This document shows positions 1 through 10,216 of a stretch of 64,000 bases of DNA, piece after piece. The stretch is from Tanypteryx hageni. Taxonomy: Eukaryota; Arthropoda; Insecta; Odonata; Petaluridae. Position numbers and translations under genes: made by a program. The DNA lies in NCBI GenBank assembly GCA_028673005.1, contig CM054115.1, positions 52,527,738 to 52,591,737 of the forward strand, given 5' to 3'. The stretch's first letter is position 1. The number at the start of each line of letters is the position of its first letter. Under the pieces are notes generated by a model. It worked only from the letters and a program-made list of their open reading frames with translations, did no database searches and was not told the DNA's origin.

Positions 1-1284
1 GCTCATGTGTGGTTTGGCTGTCCATCCGTCCGTCTTTGGTTCAAAATAGTCTAATTTATCAAAAGTTTGCGTAATATTATTATTTTATTCCCGCTCTGGA
101 ATCCCATTTTTATTGCCACCTCGAAATCTCGCCGCCCGTCGGCCATTGCCTTCTTTGGCCTTAATTCAAATCCGCTACTGGTTCGCCCCCTTGGTGCTAT
201 TCGTAAAGAGTAGGCTAATGCCGGCACCGGGTTTCCTTCCTTCCTTGTGTGTATGTGTTCGGGGTGTAAGGAGTTATGGCTATAATAATCCAAGAGGTTG
301 ATCAGCCAGAAATTCCATACAAACGTACGCTTTCTCTTTCAACCACTGCACGGTAAAGGCTCACTAGGCATTACTTCGATTCTACGGTAAGTGGGCGGGG
401 GATGACCATGAAGAGCGAGAGATGCAAAGCGATGTAAAAATGTTTAGTATTTAAGGATTGCATCTTATTTGGTATTCGAAATTAGAATGTCGCATACTTA
501 AAATTTAAACAAGATTCTTGGGCTCCTTGTGATGGCTTGTGGCTCGCTAAATATCTCGATATTATATATTACCTTTTACTAAATGGTCGAACCCCGACTA
601 CTCGAACCTTAGATGAGTACGGAGAAAATTCGAGTTATCGAAATATCGAGTTGTGGGTCTTTTAACTTAATATACAAAAGATTTCCCAAAAGTAATCTAA
701 CAGTTTTAATTTCAATTTAAATACACTTTGGTGGCCAAGTTTATATTTAATCTTATCACCATTATCCAATCGATTTGAAATTCTGCGAGTGGGCGTGGCT
801 GCGCCTAGTTAGTCATGTCGATCTATTGCCGGATGTTAAAACTCCTCATAATTTTTAACCAATTATCTGCCGCGACATTTCTTTGTGGAATTGATCCAAT
901 GTTTCTAAAACTTTTGCGCAAATATTTTAATTTTAAAAGCTGCAGGAGCTTGCTATTGAGACAAAAAAACGACTTCTTCCTGTTTCATTAGCGTTTCGTC
1001 TTTTAACTAAATATTATGCTGATAATTCGCTCTTCCTTTGTAAGTACCAAGGTCTTTTGATGCTAAATTATAATAAATTATAAAAATTTATTTTTAAAAG
1101 CACGTTAACAACCATTTTTTCTAATGACTTGAATTACGCTGCTGTCAATAAATCATTAACGGAACAGCATTGTGGCCAAACAGTCATCAATAATATACAC
1201 TAAAATTAAAGGTTATAAGTTTTAAGCTGTTGCGTTATTTAGGAGCACCTAGTATGAACATTGGAGCTATCGAAAATCGACCAT
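1..1284. other. AT-rich non-coding DNA, no gene recognised
   Basis: No reading frame here has protein-like composition. A stretch at about 586-656 repeats variants of TCGAAC and TCGAGTTATCGA, which resembles the ends of pogo/Tigger-type elements seen more clearly near 42975. It is too decayed to delimit. The remainder is AT-rich DNA with no feature I can support. Confidence 0.6.
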
Positions 1285-1500
1285 TTCTCCTCTACTTCCT
1301 TTCTCCCTTCCCCCTTCCTCTCTCTTCCCCGCTCCTCTCTTCAGATCCCATCTTCTTTTCTACCTCCCCTCCCTCCGCCTACTTTCCCATCCATTCTCCC
1401 ACTATCCAACTAATTCCTTTCTCCTTTTCCTACTTCCCCTTCCCATCCTTCCTCTCTCCCCACCCTCGGTTCCCCGGGAATCTTTTGATCCTTTCTCTTC
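1285..1500 (+). repeat. Pyrimidine-rich tract
   Basis: Almost pure C/T on the + strand (TTCTCCC/CCTTCC variants). It opens a spurious frame full of Ser, Pro and Phe. It is one of about ten such tracts in the window, nearly all with pyrimidines on the + strand. Confidence 0.8.
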
Positions 1501-2412
1501 GAACTCGCGTCTCGGACGCTTTATGGGATGAGATCCTTGTGCTGCTTCTTCTTCGGAGGCAGTGGGTAGGTCTTTTCGGAAGTGGGCGGAGGCGTCTCGT
1601 AATCCTCGCTTGATTCTTCCTTCCTTTTTTTTCTTCGGGCGCCGGTCGTTATCTGTCTTTTGTGCACGGTTTTGCGATGGTGTGCTCGTGCGGTTTTGTG
1701 TGGCGTTTCGGTCGTGTTAAAATGAAGTGAGAGATGATACCTCGCAGGACTTCCGACGAGGAAAATGTGTCGCAGATATGGTTGGCTCGTGAGTGCGTTT
1801 CTTCCTTTTGCTTTGCGGAGTGGTTCTTTTTTTTGCGTTTGAAGTTCCTAGTTCCGTCCTTTTTTTCGGCGAAGGTTTTACAATTCTCTTTTTTCCGTCT
1901 CGTCGTCGATATCATTTTTGCGAAGTGAAAGCTCAGCGCAGGAAATTTGTGCATAAAAGTCTAAAATGATATAGGCGTTTGTGATTTTAATTGAATTATT
2001 CCGCATGCCGTTGACTGAACTGTGTAAGCGTCTTGATCAATTTAAATGGTGAAAATTTTCGTTCCCGCGTTGAAAATGCGACACTTCCACTCCCATGAAC
2101 TTTGGAACATCTGCTTATTGTTTCATTCTTGGTTGATGATACCGCGTTCAATGGTTTGTCCAAACTATAATGCTATATCAGTTCCCGTATTTATATCCAT
2201 AAATTCAACTGTTAATATTTCAATACATGTGGAGGTCTAATTGTCGCACACAACTGCACTGGCAGTTGCTACAAGTAATTCATCATTATGATTCGGGAAA
2301 TATATTGGATTAACTTAATATATTTTTCATTGTGAAAATTCTGGTACAATGGTTGGCGAATGCTTTCTTTTTTTTAGATAAATCAGCTATGATGTCGAGA
2401 GTTCAGCGATAG

Positions 2413-2415
<3 letters not shown>
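1501..2415. other. Non-coding, nothing recognised
   Basis: Mixed-composition DNA, richer in GC up to about 1760 and AT-rich after it. Short open frames on both strands overlap each other and have no recognisable domain. Confidence 0.5.

Positions 2416-2482
<67 letters not shown>
2416..2482. repeat. Compound microsatellite (TA)n(GT)n
   Basis: About 45 bases of TA repeats run directly into about 22 bases of GT repeats. Helitrons often have TA-rich 5' regions, but no 5' end was identified here. Confidence 0.95.
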
Positions 2483-2483
<1 letters not shown>

Positions 2484-3059
2484 ACAGTAATTCGTTTACG
2501 TTGGACGTTCATCAAAGTATGGTTTTTGCAAATAGCATTTTCATTCGCTTGGCGAATGTCACGTGTTGCAAAAAATATATATCCGAACATTTTGAACATT
2601 CGAATGTATTTTATTAACTCTTTTTCTATAAAAGACATAGTGGAATACGTGAAATTCAAATCGTGAACATAAACTTTAGATACTCAGTAGCATGTATTGC
2701 GCTTTCCGTATTACATATTTATCGGAAATTCAGTTTAAGTTCCAAGTCGCTACGTGACGGATTTGAACGAATTTATCTTCTGTCATTCGGAGCTATTACG
2801 GAGTTTAAAACAGATTTTGCCCAAATATTATCGAGTTTCGAATTCGGTTCTATTGCGCGTGAAACATTAATCCATTCTTCTAATTCTTCACTGTAATACA
2901 GTAAAGTGCATTGCAACAAAGTTCTGACCCATTTTCGATCTTGAGTATCATCGATGTTTCGCGGAAATGACGATAAATGTATCTTAAGGGTTTCCAGCAA
3001 GTATCCTTCGAAAAAAGTAGTACCTATGGAGACAGATATCTGTATTTTTAGTTCAATAA

Positions 3060-3420
3060 TTTCGAGGTCAAAAATTGCTTCATCTAATATACAAAATTGA
3101 ATGTCTGTTTGTTCTCTATACATTCCCACACCCTTTGACCTATCGGGACCAAAATTTGCAAAGTGACTTCCTATGACCCTACGGGTAACATAGGGTACCC
3201 GGGGACCCCGACAACCACCCCGCACAGACAGACAGACGGATATACAGCGGGTCCTCATATATCGATTTGTTTTCTTTAACTTATTTGAATTAAAAGGATA
3301 AACAATAGGAATTAATCATAATATCGTACTTTGATTTTTAAATTTTCAGAAATCGCGATGCTCTTAAGTTTCTATAAACTGTTATTAGAAGCCCGAGCAA
3401 CGCCGGGTACTTAAAGCTAG
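3060..3420 (+). mobile_element. Helitron-like 3' end (non-autonomous)
   Basis: The right end reads CCCGAGCAACGCCGGG, a short GC hairpin (CCCG/CGGG), then a short spacer and CTAG followed by T. Helitrons end in a hairpin a few bases before CTRR and insert next to T, so this fits a Helitron 3' terminus. The upstream part holds a CAGACAGACAGACGG run at about 3224-3239, typical of dispersed arthropod repeats. The 161-residue minus-strand frame over 2773-3258 has no recognisable domain and is probably chance. The 5' limit was not found. It may lie anywhere back to the microsatellite at 2416. Confidence 0.45.
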
Positions 3421-3699
3421 TTTTTTTATATTTAGGGATATTCTTCAATTAGTCTGGCAGAATATATGTATCTTTGCTGTCATTTGCCCCACTGACCGGG
3501 ACATATTGCTTTTTCCTGTTGTAGTCATAATTATATTCCACCTGCTGTTGCATGTTGCCCTGGTAATTATGTGTTGGCATGCAACATTTTAAGAATGTCC
3601 CTCGCTATTACCTCATTGTGTTGGAGTAGAGGCGTTACAGAAGATACGTTGCGGAATAATCTTAAACGTAGGAGAGCAATTAGAGAAATTTATTTGGAC

Positions 3700-4064
3700 T
3701 GCAAAGGTTTCAGCGCGTCGCCAAGTAGCGCGTGTGACTCCCAACGCAAAGGGGTCGCCAGTGGCGGTTTTAAGGGGAGTCGCACTTGGCGCGCGATAGG
3801 GTCCCCGAAAAATGTTCCTGTATATAATCTCAGAAATATAAAGTGTCTCGATTTAAACATCAGTGGAACCTCTCTATGATTCCATAGAAAAACGATCGTT
3901 AAGAGGTCACAAAAGAGGGTAACCGTTAGGAGCGGTTTCACTATATATTTAAATGGCAGAGCCCCCGACTGTTTAGCGCCAGAGGCCCCAAAAAGTGTAG
4001 CGCCAGGGGTCCTAGGAGGCGTAAATCCGCCGCTGGGGGGTCGCGACTTCGAATCCTGCCATGA
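3700..4064 (+). repeat. tRNA-derived SINE-like head, split by a MITE
   Basis: With the MITE at 3759-4035 set aside, the flanks join into a tRNA-like stretch. GTCGCCAAGTAGCGC on the left resembles a Pol III A box, followed by GTGACTCCCAACGC. On the right GGGTCGCGACTTCGAATCC matches a B box (consensus GGTTCGAATCC). The same GGGTCGCGA-TTCGAATCCTGC signature occurs on the minus strand at 8668-8760, which supports a dispersed family rather than a single tRNA. No intact cloverleaf is present. A tRNA pseudogene is the alternative. Confidence 0.4.
3759..4035 (+). mobile_element. hAT-type MITE, family E, with 8-bp duplication
   Basis: It starts CAGTGGCGG and ends in AAATCCGCCGCTG, the imperfect reverse complement. 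It is flanked by GGGGTCGC at 3751-3758 and again at 4037-4044, with one extra G before the right copy. Eight-base target duplications and CA(G/T)TG-type ends are standard for hAT elements. The interior is closely similar to 43455-43834, including a shared core (TATATAATCTCAGAA, GGAACCTCTCTATGATTCC). No coding capacity. It sits inside a tRNA-like sequence, so it is younger than that repeat. Confidence 0.75.
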
Positions 4065-5739
4065 GCATCACGTATGTGTTCCTCTTTGAGATCGTCGATA
4101 ATTTCGTGGTAAAAGGGTCTTTAAAAACTGTTAAAAATAATAAAGTTTGTTAATTGTGCCCCTTTGTCAACGCATCTGTTTTCTTATTTCCTGTCTTATT
4201 TACGAGGGACGGAAACTAGCCATTCTGTGGCGTGACAGTGTGGACGTAATCTCCGGTGGAAGCGCTTCCGATCCGAGAGAGAAAATGCTCGTATTTCTGA
4301 GGGAAACAATAAAGGTCGCGGAATGGTTCGTCGCGGTCTCCTTCGCGCGGAATGCAGTAGTCTCCCTTTTCTCTCCCTTCTCCAGTTTAGCCTTCAATTT
4401 CCTCCCTCAATCTCTCGACCCCTCCCACATTCCCGTTCACTCCACCTCCGGATGAATTTTTTACATCTCTCGGACGTTACGTCCCTAGTTATCGATCTTT
4501 CCCGTGCCACGTGAAACCTTATCGAAAGATCAGGCACCTGCGTCACGTTCCGTGCCCCATCTTTCCATGTTCATTCCGCCGCCACCGGCGACGCAGGTGG
4601 ATGCGGCAAAACGGCCACAGATAAGTGGGGCAAAACGGCCACGGATGGGCACGTAAGCGATTTCTGAGGAGCATCCTTACCCTACCCACCCTTTTCTTGA
4701 TTTGTTTATGTATGGTAGCTTTTCCTTGCCTGGTGCTCGCGAGTGCCTCTGTGCTCTCGGGCAATGTTAAGTGGTGCTATTCTGCGACGTTTACGATGTC
4801 ACTCGCGAGCGACAGGAATTTAATTTGATAAGTTGTTTTCTTTCTCATTGTATGAATGCGTATTGGTGTAGACTTTGCCCTTGGTTCTTTTTTATTCATG
4901 ATTATTTTCGATTTTCAAAAGTATGGCATTTCTATCTTGATCTTCTAGAAAATAACTCGGTGCTCGTCCTCTTGAAAAGTTTGGAGAACCCCTCTCGTAA
5001 TACTTAACCTACCACAAGAGAGGTAAGCACCGGTGTCTTTACGTTCCTACCTGTCTTTATCTTACCGTGCCTTTGTCAACTTCTGTCTTTCTCTCTCTCT
5101 CTGCTTTCTTTCGCTATTTCTTTTCCTTCCCCGGCTCTTATTGGCTCCTTCTCCTTCCTCGCCGCATTAAACTTATTATTTATTTTATTTTTCTTGTGGG
5201 TTTTTCTCTCCATACCTACCCTGCGCCTTAACTAGCGTGGAACGCAACCCGTCGTGCACCGGCGTATCGCCGTAAATTAACCGCGTTCAGGAGTAGGGTT
5301 AAGGGGTTTCTCTTATGTTAGTGTTTGCCCGTGAGTGAATTGGCCGGAATAAAGATATCGTTTTATTTTTGTTTATTTTTTTCATGGTTTTCGGGTTCAG
5401 ATTGGTTTTTTTCCGTCGGGTATTCTTTTATGACGTAGCTGCGGCCATACAATTCGGTCGCGTGTTATTTTTATTTATTGGCATTTGTTTTGCGACTCCA
5501 AGTTCGACGCGATATTTTCGTTTATGCGGGGAAGCGAAACGGTGTGCAGTTTGAAGTGTTCAAGGTTATTATTTCGGAAAAATTGAAGATTTTTTGGGGA
5601 TGTCGTGATTTAAGTTTATTAAACTGGAATTTATTTGTATTTTTGCAGTATAAATTATAGATAAAATTTAGTTTATGACGACTCTTACAGAGGAGGATAT
5701 AACATATATAATGATAACATATAGGAGGATACTAATGTT
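4065..5739. other. Non-coding, GC-richer patch, nothing recognised
   Basis: The GC-richer part (about 4200-4760) contains a CACCTGCGTC/GACGCAGGTG inverted pair (4535-4544 and 4590-4599) and a direct repeat of GGCAAAACGGCCAC. A CT-rich run lies near 5090-5160. Short frames overlap on both strands without domains. An acceptor-like TTTTTGCAG ends at about 5648 but no exon can be defined after it. Confidence 0.5.
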
Positions 5740-6370
5740 TAGGCACTTCCAGATGTGCTGGAGATTCGAAATTTTTTTCATAGATAGGATTTTGTGCAAA
5801 ACCGACTAGAAAAAACGAAAATCTTGAAAAAGTGCAACAATGCGGCCGCTAAAAATTCGCAATTGTTTAAACAAATTTTCATGGATTATGTATTTCCACA
5901 TGTGCTACGGAGTTGAAATTTTTTTAAGTAGAATTCATAAAAAAACGAAATCGGGATTATACAAATTTTGATATTTTAATTTGTTTGGCAGTTAAAAATT
6001 CTTAAAGTTTAAACAAATAGATAACTGTTTAGACATTACGGGATGAGCTATGGAGCTGAAATTTTCAAGTTATGTACAAAGTAGTAAACTAGCACAAAAA
6101 ACATTTCAATTTTACCATACATGAATTTCGGCGGTCGTAAAAAATTATTTAAATTTAAACAATTAGAAAAATATTATTTTACTTCTAGAAATGCTACAAC
6201 TTTAAAATTTGGCTAAAATGTGTAGCATTAGTACCCTATAATGGAGAAAGTGTAAAATTTTCAAATGGCAACATTTGGGGATTTTTTAAACTATTATTTT
6301 TACATGTGGGAAAAACGAACATCGCTGCGGAGGTGAAATATTTAGAATTAAAAGAATATTTGTAATGATG
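5740..6370 (+). repeat. Decayed ~145-bp tandem array, about 4.5 units
   Basis: A motif of the form TGTGCT-GGAG-TTGAAATTTTTT recurs at about 5754, 5901, 6044, 6190 and 6321, so successive spacings are 147, 143, 146 and 131 bases. Within units the order of other landmarks repeats: an AAAAACGAAA-like run, then (G/C)GGC(A/G)GT-AAAAATT, then TTTAAACAA. The units are strongly diverged. This looks like the remnant of an old satellite or of the internal repeats of a dead element. No coding function. Confidence 0.7.
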
Positions 6371-6400
6371 AAATGTCTGTCTGAAAAATTAATGTTTTTT

Positions 6401-7755
6401 CAAGGTGAGGTGAAATGCTTGCAGTATGCAAGCACCAACTACTAGTGTATATATATATTATTAACGGATTATTGTTTGGATGAAATTTAAAGCGACTCAT
6501 TGTTGCATGACATGTAATTAAAAGATGGCTTCAGTTATAATGAAAAGCAACAATCCAGTACTCATAATTCACAGCGTAATAAAAAGTGCGGAGCATCGCT
6601 TGACTTTCGAGCAAAGAAAAGCAATTTTGAAGTGGTACTGGAAATTTGAGAATGTGTGCGAGGTTCAAAGACATTGGAGACATGACTTCAATACTGAGCC
6701 TCCAACAGGAACTACAATTTCAAGAATTCGTTATAAATTTGAGACTTACGGCTCTGTGCAAGACGTGTGCAAGCAACGATCTGGGAGACGTCGAACTTCC
6801 ACGAATGCGGAAAATTCTGCTATCGTGTTGGAGCAATTCGAACGATCGCCAAAAAAAAGTCTGTAAGGCGATGTGCTAATGAGACTGGAATCAGTAAAAC
6901 AAGGGTACATAGGATTGTGAAAACTGGCCAAGTTGAAATGTTATGTTCCGAGACTTATAGAGATTGGCTGAAGATGATCCTGACTGCAGATCTGAGTTCT
7001 GTGAATGGTTTCAAATGAAAGTGAACGAGAATGCACAATTTGTTGACAAGATTGTTTGAACTGATGAAGCAACATTTAAACTCAATGCTACAGTGAACCA
7101 GCATAACTGCATGTACTGGTCATCAGAAAACCCTCAAATTCATTTAGACAAGGCAGTATATTTATCCGGTCTTACAGTTTGGTGTCGTCCAGGGGTATTG
7201 TGGGGCCGTACTCCTTTGAGGGGACTGTTACTGTTACTCAGTACCTTAACATGTTTAAGGTATCTATTATGCCCAACATTCAACAGTTTTATGAAAGAGA
7301 ATGAATGAATTTTTTCCAACAATACGGAGCACCTCCACATTACCATTGTGATGTTAGGGCCTGTCTTTATAACAATTTCTCAGGCCAGTGGATAGGCCGG
7401 AGGCGAAGTGTTGAGTACCCACCACGCTCACCTGATTTAACTCCACCTGACTTTTACTTGTGGGGTTACCTGAAGGATAGAGTGTAGTCAATGAAACCAA
7501 CAACACTTCAGGAACTCAGGCAAAAAATTGACCAGTCATGCGCAGCCATCCCAGTAGATATCTTGGCGGACATTTTTCAGTCGGCTGCTACCCATTTCCA
7601 ACAATGCATTGAAGCTAATGGAGGTCATTTTGAACATCTGCGATAATTCAACTTGTAATAAAATGTTATTGCTTCACACACACCAAATATTGTTCTTTCT
7701 TGCATTTTTAAAGGTTTATTTATTATTATTATTTATATATTTTTGGGACACCTTG
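6401..7755 (+). mobile_element. DD41D-type Tc1/mariner-related transposon, degraded
   Basis: The right end reads TTTTTGGGACACCTTG followed by TA (7756-7757), so the terminal inverted repeat begins CAAGGTGTCCCAAAA, as in IS630/Tc1/mariner elements that insert at TA. A matching left end is not clear. TCAAGGTGAGGTGAAA at about 6400 shares only the first seven bases and lacks TA, so the left boundary is a guess. The interior encodes the broken transposase at 6525-7646. Confidence 0.6.
6525..7646 (+). pseudogene. Broken DD41D-type transposase
   Basis: A cut-and-paste transposase that would act in the nucleus on its own ends. The start MASVIMKSNN leads into an N-terminal helix-turn-helix domain (LTFEQRKAILKWYWKFENV, the DUF4817-like domain) and a second DNA-binding helix (GISKTRVHRIVK). 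The catalytic region follows with TDEATF (first Asp), GAPPHY and SPDLTPPDFYLWG (third acid). Breaks visible: a frameshift in the A8 run at about 6850, a TGA where Trp is expected just before TDEATF, further frameshifts or stops near 7190 and 7305, and a TAG after YLKDRV. The second catalytic Asp of the usual QQDGAP motif is Tyr (QQYGAP). From that residue to the third acid there are 41 intervening residues, which gives the DD41D assignment. It cannot make active enzyme. Confidence 0.85.
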
Positions 7756-7757
7756 TA

Positions 7758-7809
7758 TGTGTGTGTGTATATATATATGTATATATATATATATAGAGAG
7801 AGAGAGAGA
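7758..7809. repeat. Compound microsatellite (GT)n(TA)n(GA)n
   Basis: TGTGTGTGTG, then TATATATA, then GAGAGAGAGA, directly abutting the TA target site at the transposon's right end. Confidence 0.85.
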
Positions 7810-8477
7810 CATACACACATATATCGTCACACCTCTATAACTCGAATGTCTGTAACTGGATTGTTTTGTAAAGTGATTATGATATTTTTCACGTTTTTAT
7901 TATCATAAAGTTCTATCTGCTTTTTCATTTACCTAACTTTAGAGTTGGAGAGGTTCCGCTTTTTTCGGTTGTAGAACAGTATAGACCGAAATAAGAATTA
8001 AATGTTCTCTCGACTTTTTTGGAGGATTATTCTATTATCGGTTTTAAAAGATGCTGTAGGTATGTAGGTTACAGTTTTCGTCATTAGATGGTAGTCTCTG
8101 CTTTGCTTTAATGCTATAAAATGTTTTTTTCGAAATATATTTTCCCAAATCGTCTCCGGATTGATTTTAAAAGTATAGCTTAGTTTAAATTCGTAATCAA
8201 TTTTCTTTTCCTACTGTATTACATTACCTCGACGGCGCGTTGTTTTATGTCGGAATAAGATTGTTATTTCTTATTTTCAAACTTTTGAAGTAAACCATTT
8301 CGTTAATTTTTAACGAGCTTAATAGAGCGGTATTTAAATTACTCTTGGTTTATTGTATGACATTCACTCGGTAATTAAAAAATTGCTCCTATTTTCAAAA
8401 TGTTGTAAATATCTTACGATTTTGTTGTAATACTTGGTAAAAATACATTGAAGTTCGACACATCACAACCATCTCTC
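7810..8477. other. Non-coding AT-rich DNA
   Basis: CACACCTCTATAACTCGAA at about 7829 resembles a pogo/Tigger-type terminus, but no partner end is seen. Nothing else is recognised. Confidence 0.4.
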
Positions 8478-8610
8478 GTTTTGCACGGTACATGCGTTCC
8501 TGGAAAACACTGATAAAAGCGAAACCGTGAAAAGTGGGATAGGCTTCCCTATAGGAATACATTAGATTAAATTTTAACGCTGTCTTGGGTTCAATTTGAA
8601 TTACGTACTT
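8478..8610 (+). repeat. Dispersed repeat R3, partial copy
   Basis: Begins TTTTGCACGGTAC and contains GAAACCGTG-AAAGTGGGATAG and AGGAATACAT, in the same order and spacing as the R3 element at 40431-40738. Only the left part of the element is detectable here. The preceding CTCG is shared by both copies. Confidence 0.65.
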
Positions 8611-8667
8611 TAGTTTCATTGTGTTCGACATTTCTATTTAGTTTTTATTATTAAAATTGAACGAAAG

Positions 8668-8760
8668 GGCCCACCGCAGGATTCGAACTCGCGACCCTAG
8701 CATAGATAGTCTACCCGCTCTTCTGTCACTAGATCGGAGGATCAATTTCAGTAATGACGC
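8668..8760 (-). repeat. tRNA-like SINE fragment or tRNA pseudogene
   Basis: Read on the minus strand it contains GGGTCGCGAGTTCGAATCC, a near-perfect Pol III B box in a T-arm-like setting, preceded by GAGCGGGTAGACTATCTATG, which could be a degenerate D/anticodon region. The acceptor ends do not pair convincingly, so it is not a functional tRNA gene. The same B-box neighbourhood is seen at 4037-4060. Confidence 0.45.
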
Positions 8761-9661
8761 TGACCTGTTGTCGAGAGATATTTTGGGAAGAGGATGTCTT
8801 ACAACTCGTCCGTACCGACATTTTTGCTAGTTATACCAATACTTTTTTTGCGATGCCGGCAAAGGAGATATTTGTTGCATGAAATTCCACCCCGGAAAGC
8901 AGAGCGATGGAAAGTGAGGAAGAGGAAGTGACGTTGAAGGCCTTCACATCCTTTTTCGTCACTCGCTTTCGTTCGGTGGCCTGCTAAGGGTGACTCATTC
9001 GGAGAACCTCCGCTGTTTTTTTTTTAAAGTGTCTCACCAGATTTGCGAAATGTCTTCACTCCCTCTACCGCTACCTTTTCTGAGCCATAGGGTGAGTTCT
9101 TTTAACGTCTTGGGCGCCGTTCGTCTAAAGCGACACATCCGTCGCTTTGGAGATGGAACCGATCCAGCGTCATTCGAGCATAGGTCGTGGGTTGGCACAG
9201 AGAGATAGAGAGAGGAAGGGATGAAGTGGAGTGGTAGGACTTCCTTTAGACTGCGTTTCTACAAATTTGTGTTCAGCTAAAGACCAAAAAGCGTTTAAAG
9301 CCAACGATTGCGTAACCGCCGCAGATTTTGCCGCTCAATTATTCCCTTCGATTTTTTTCGCGCGTGATTTTCTCTTTTGCTGAAAAACATGTCGAATGCG
9401 AATGTAATCGTTATTGTTCTCGAAAACAATCGAGTTAACCACTTCCAGTCGGTTCGACGTACACGTTACGCAGGGGCGCCGAGAGCCAATTACGGGCCCC
9501 TGGACAAACAACTTGCCGGGCCCCACTGTACGAACTTAATCCTTCTCTCTAGTTCTTGGCAACTGACGTAAACGGTATGTTATGACAATAGTGAATATTT
9601 TTTCTTTCAAAAACATTTATTGTGCATTCTGGTGTTTAGGCTGCTAGGCGCACACACATAG

Positions 9662-9670
<9 letters not shown>
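8761..9670. other. Non-coding, with a possible hAT MITE remnant
   Basis: A GC-richer patch lies at 8880-9230. At about 9474-9528 CAGGGGCGCCGAGAGCC runs to GGGCCCCACTG, which looks like the two ends of a hAT MITE brought together, but no target duplication could be recognised. No gene is evident. Confidence 0.35.

Positions 9671-9738
<68 letters not shown>
9671..9738. repeat. (TA)n microsatellite
   Basis: About 34 TA units preceded by GTGTGTGTG. It borders the repeat unit at 9740-9899. Confidence 0.95.
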
Positions 9739-9739
<1 letters not shown>

Positions 9740-9742
<3 letters not shown>

Positions 9743-9897
9743 TAAGGAAATGAATAGGTAGTGATGAGGGTGGCAACAAGGTGTTGAAGGAAGCTCAGCG
9801 GACACTTACCAAGTTGGGGACCAAGTTGGCAGGCTGCACACAAAAAAACACACGTAAGCTTTACGGGCATATGCTCCTCTTCAGCGATGGAGATAGA

Positions 9898-9899
<2 letters not shown>
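9740..9899 (+). repeat. TA-bounded repeat unit, diverged copy
   Basis: Shares with the unit at 9991-10208 the ordered landmarks CAACAAGGTGTTG, GACACTTACCAA / GCACTCACCAA, a CACACGTAA stretch, GTAAGCTTTACGG / GTAAAGCTTTCGG, and CTCCTCTTCAGC / CTCCTTCTTCAGC. It is flanked by TA microsatellites on both sides. The element family is not recognised. Confidence 0.65.

Positions 9900-9900
<1 letters not shown>

Positions 9901-9958
<58 letters not shown>
9901..9958. repeat. (TA)n microsatellite
   Basis: About 29 uninterrupted TA units between the two related repeat units. Confidence 0.95.
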
Positions 9959-9959
<1 letters not shown>

Positions 9960-9990
9960 CAACACTTACGGAAAAGGAAAGGTAAAATGA

Positions 9991-10208
9991 ATATATGGAG
10001 GTCAACAAGGTGTTGGGATGAGGAAACCCAGTGAGCACTCACCAATCAGACGACTTCAGGTTGGCGAGGCCCCGGGGATGTCGAAGCGACACACGTAAAA
10101 TAACACAAAAACACAGAAACATCACAAACGTAAAGCTTTCGGAACTACTCCTTCTTCAGCTACAGAGAGAGAACTCCTCATCCCAACACCTTGTTGACAT
10201 CCATATAT
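9991..10208 (+). repeat. TA-bounded repeat unit with 28-bp inverted ends
   Basis: The left end GTCAACAAGGTGTTGGGATG (within 9996-10023) is repeated inverted at 10176-10203 with one mismatch over about 28 bases. TA-rich DNA follows the right end (10203-10216). The ~150-bp interior is non-coding. It could be a small foldback element that inserts in TA tracts, or an element that carries TA repeats as part of its ends. Confidence 0.7.
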
Positions 10209-10216
10209 ATATATAT

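Noticed and set aside
2773..3258. 161-residue minus frame
   Set aside because: Long for chance, but it covers a dispersed repeat with CAGACAGACAG runs and shows no recognisable domain.
8668..8760. A functional tRNA gene on the minus strand
   Set aside because: The B box is good, but acceptor and D arms do not pair and a related sequence exists at 4037-4060.
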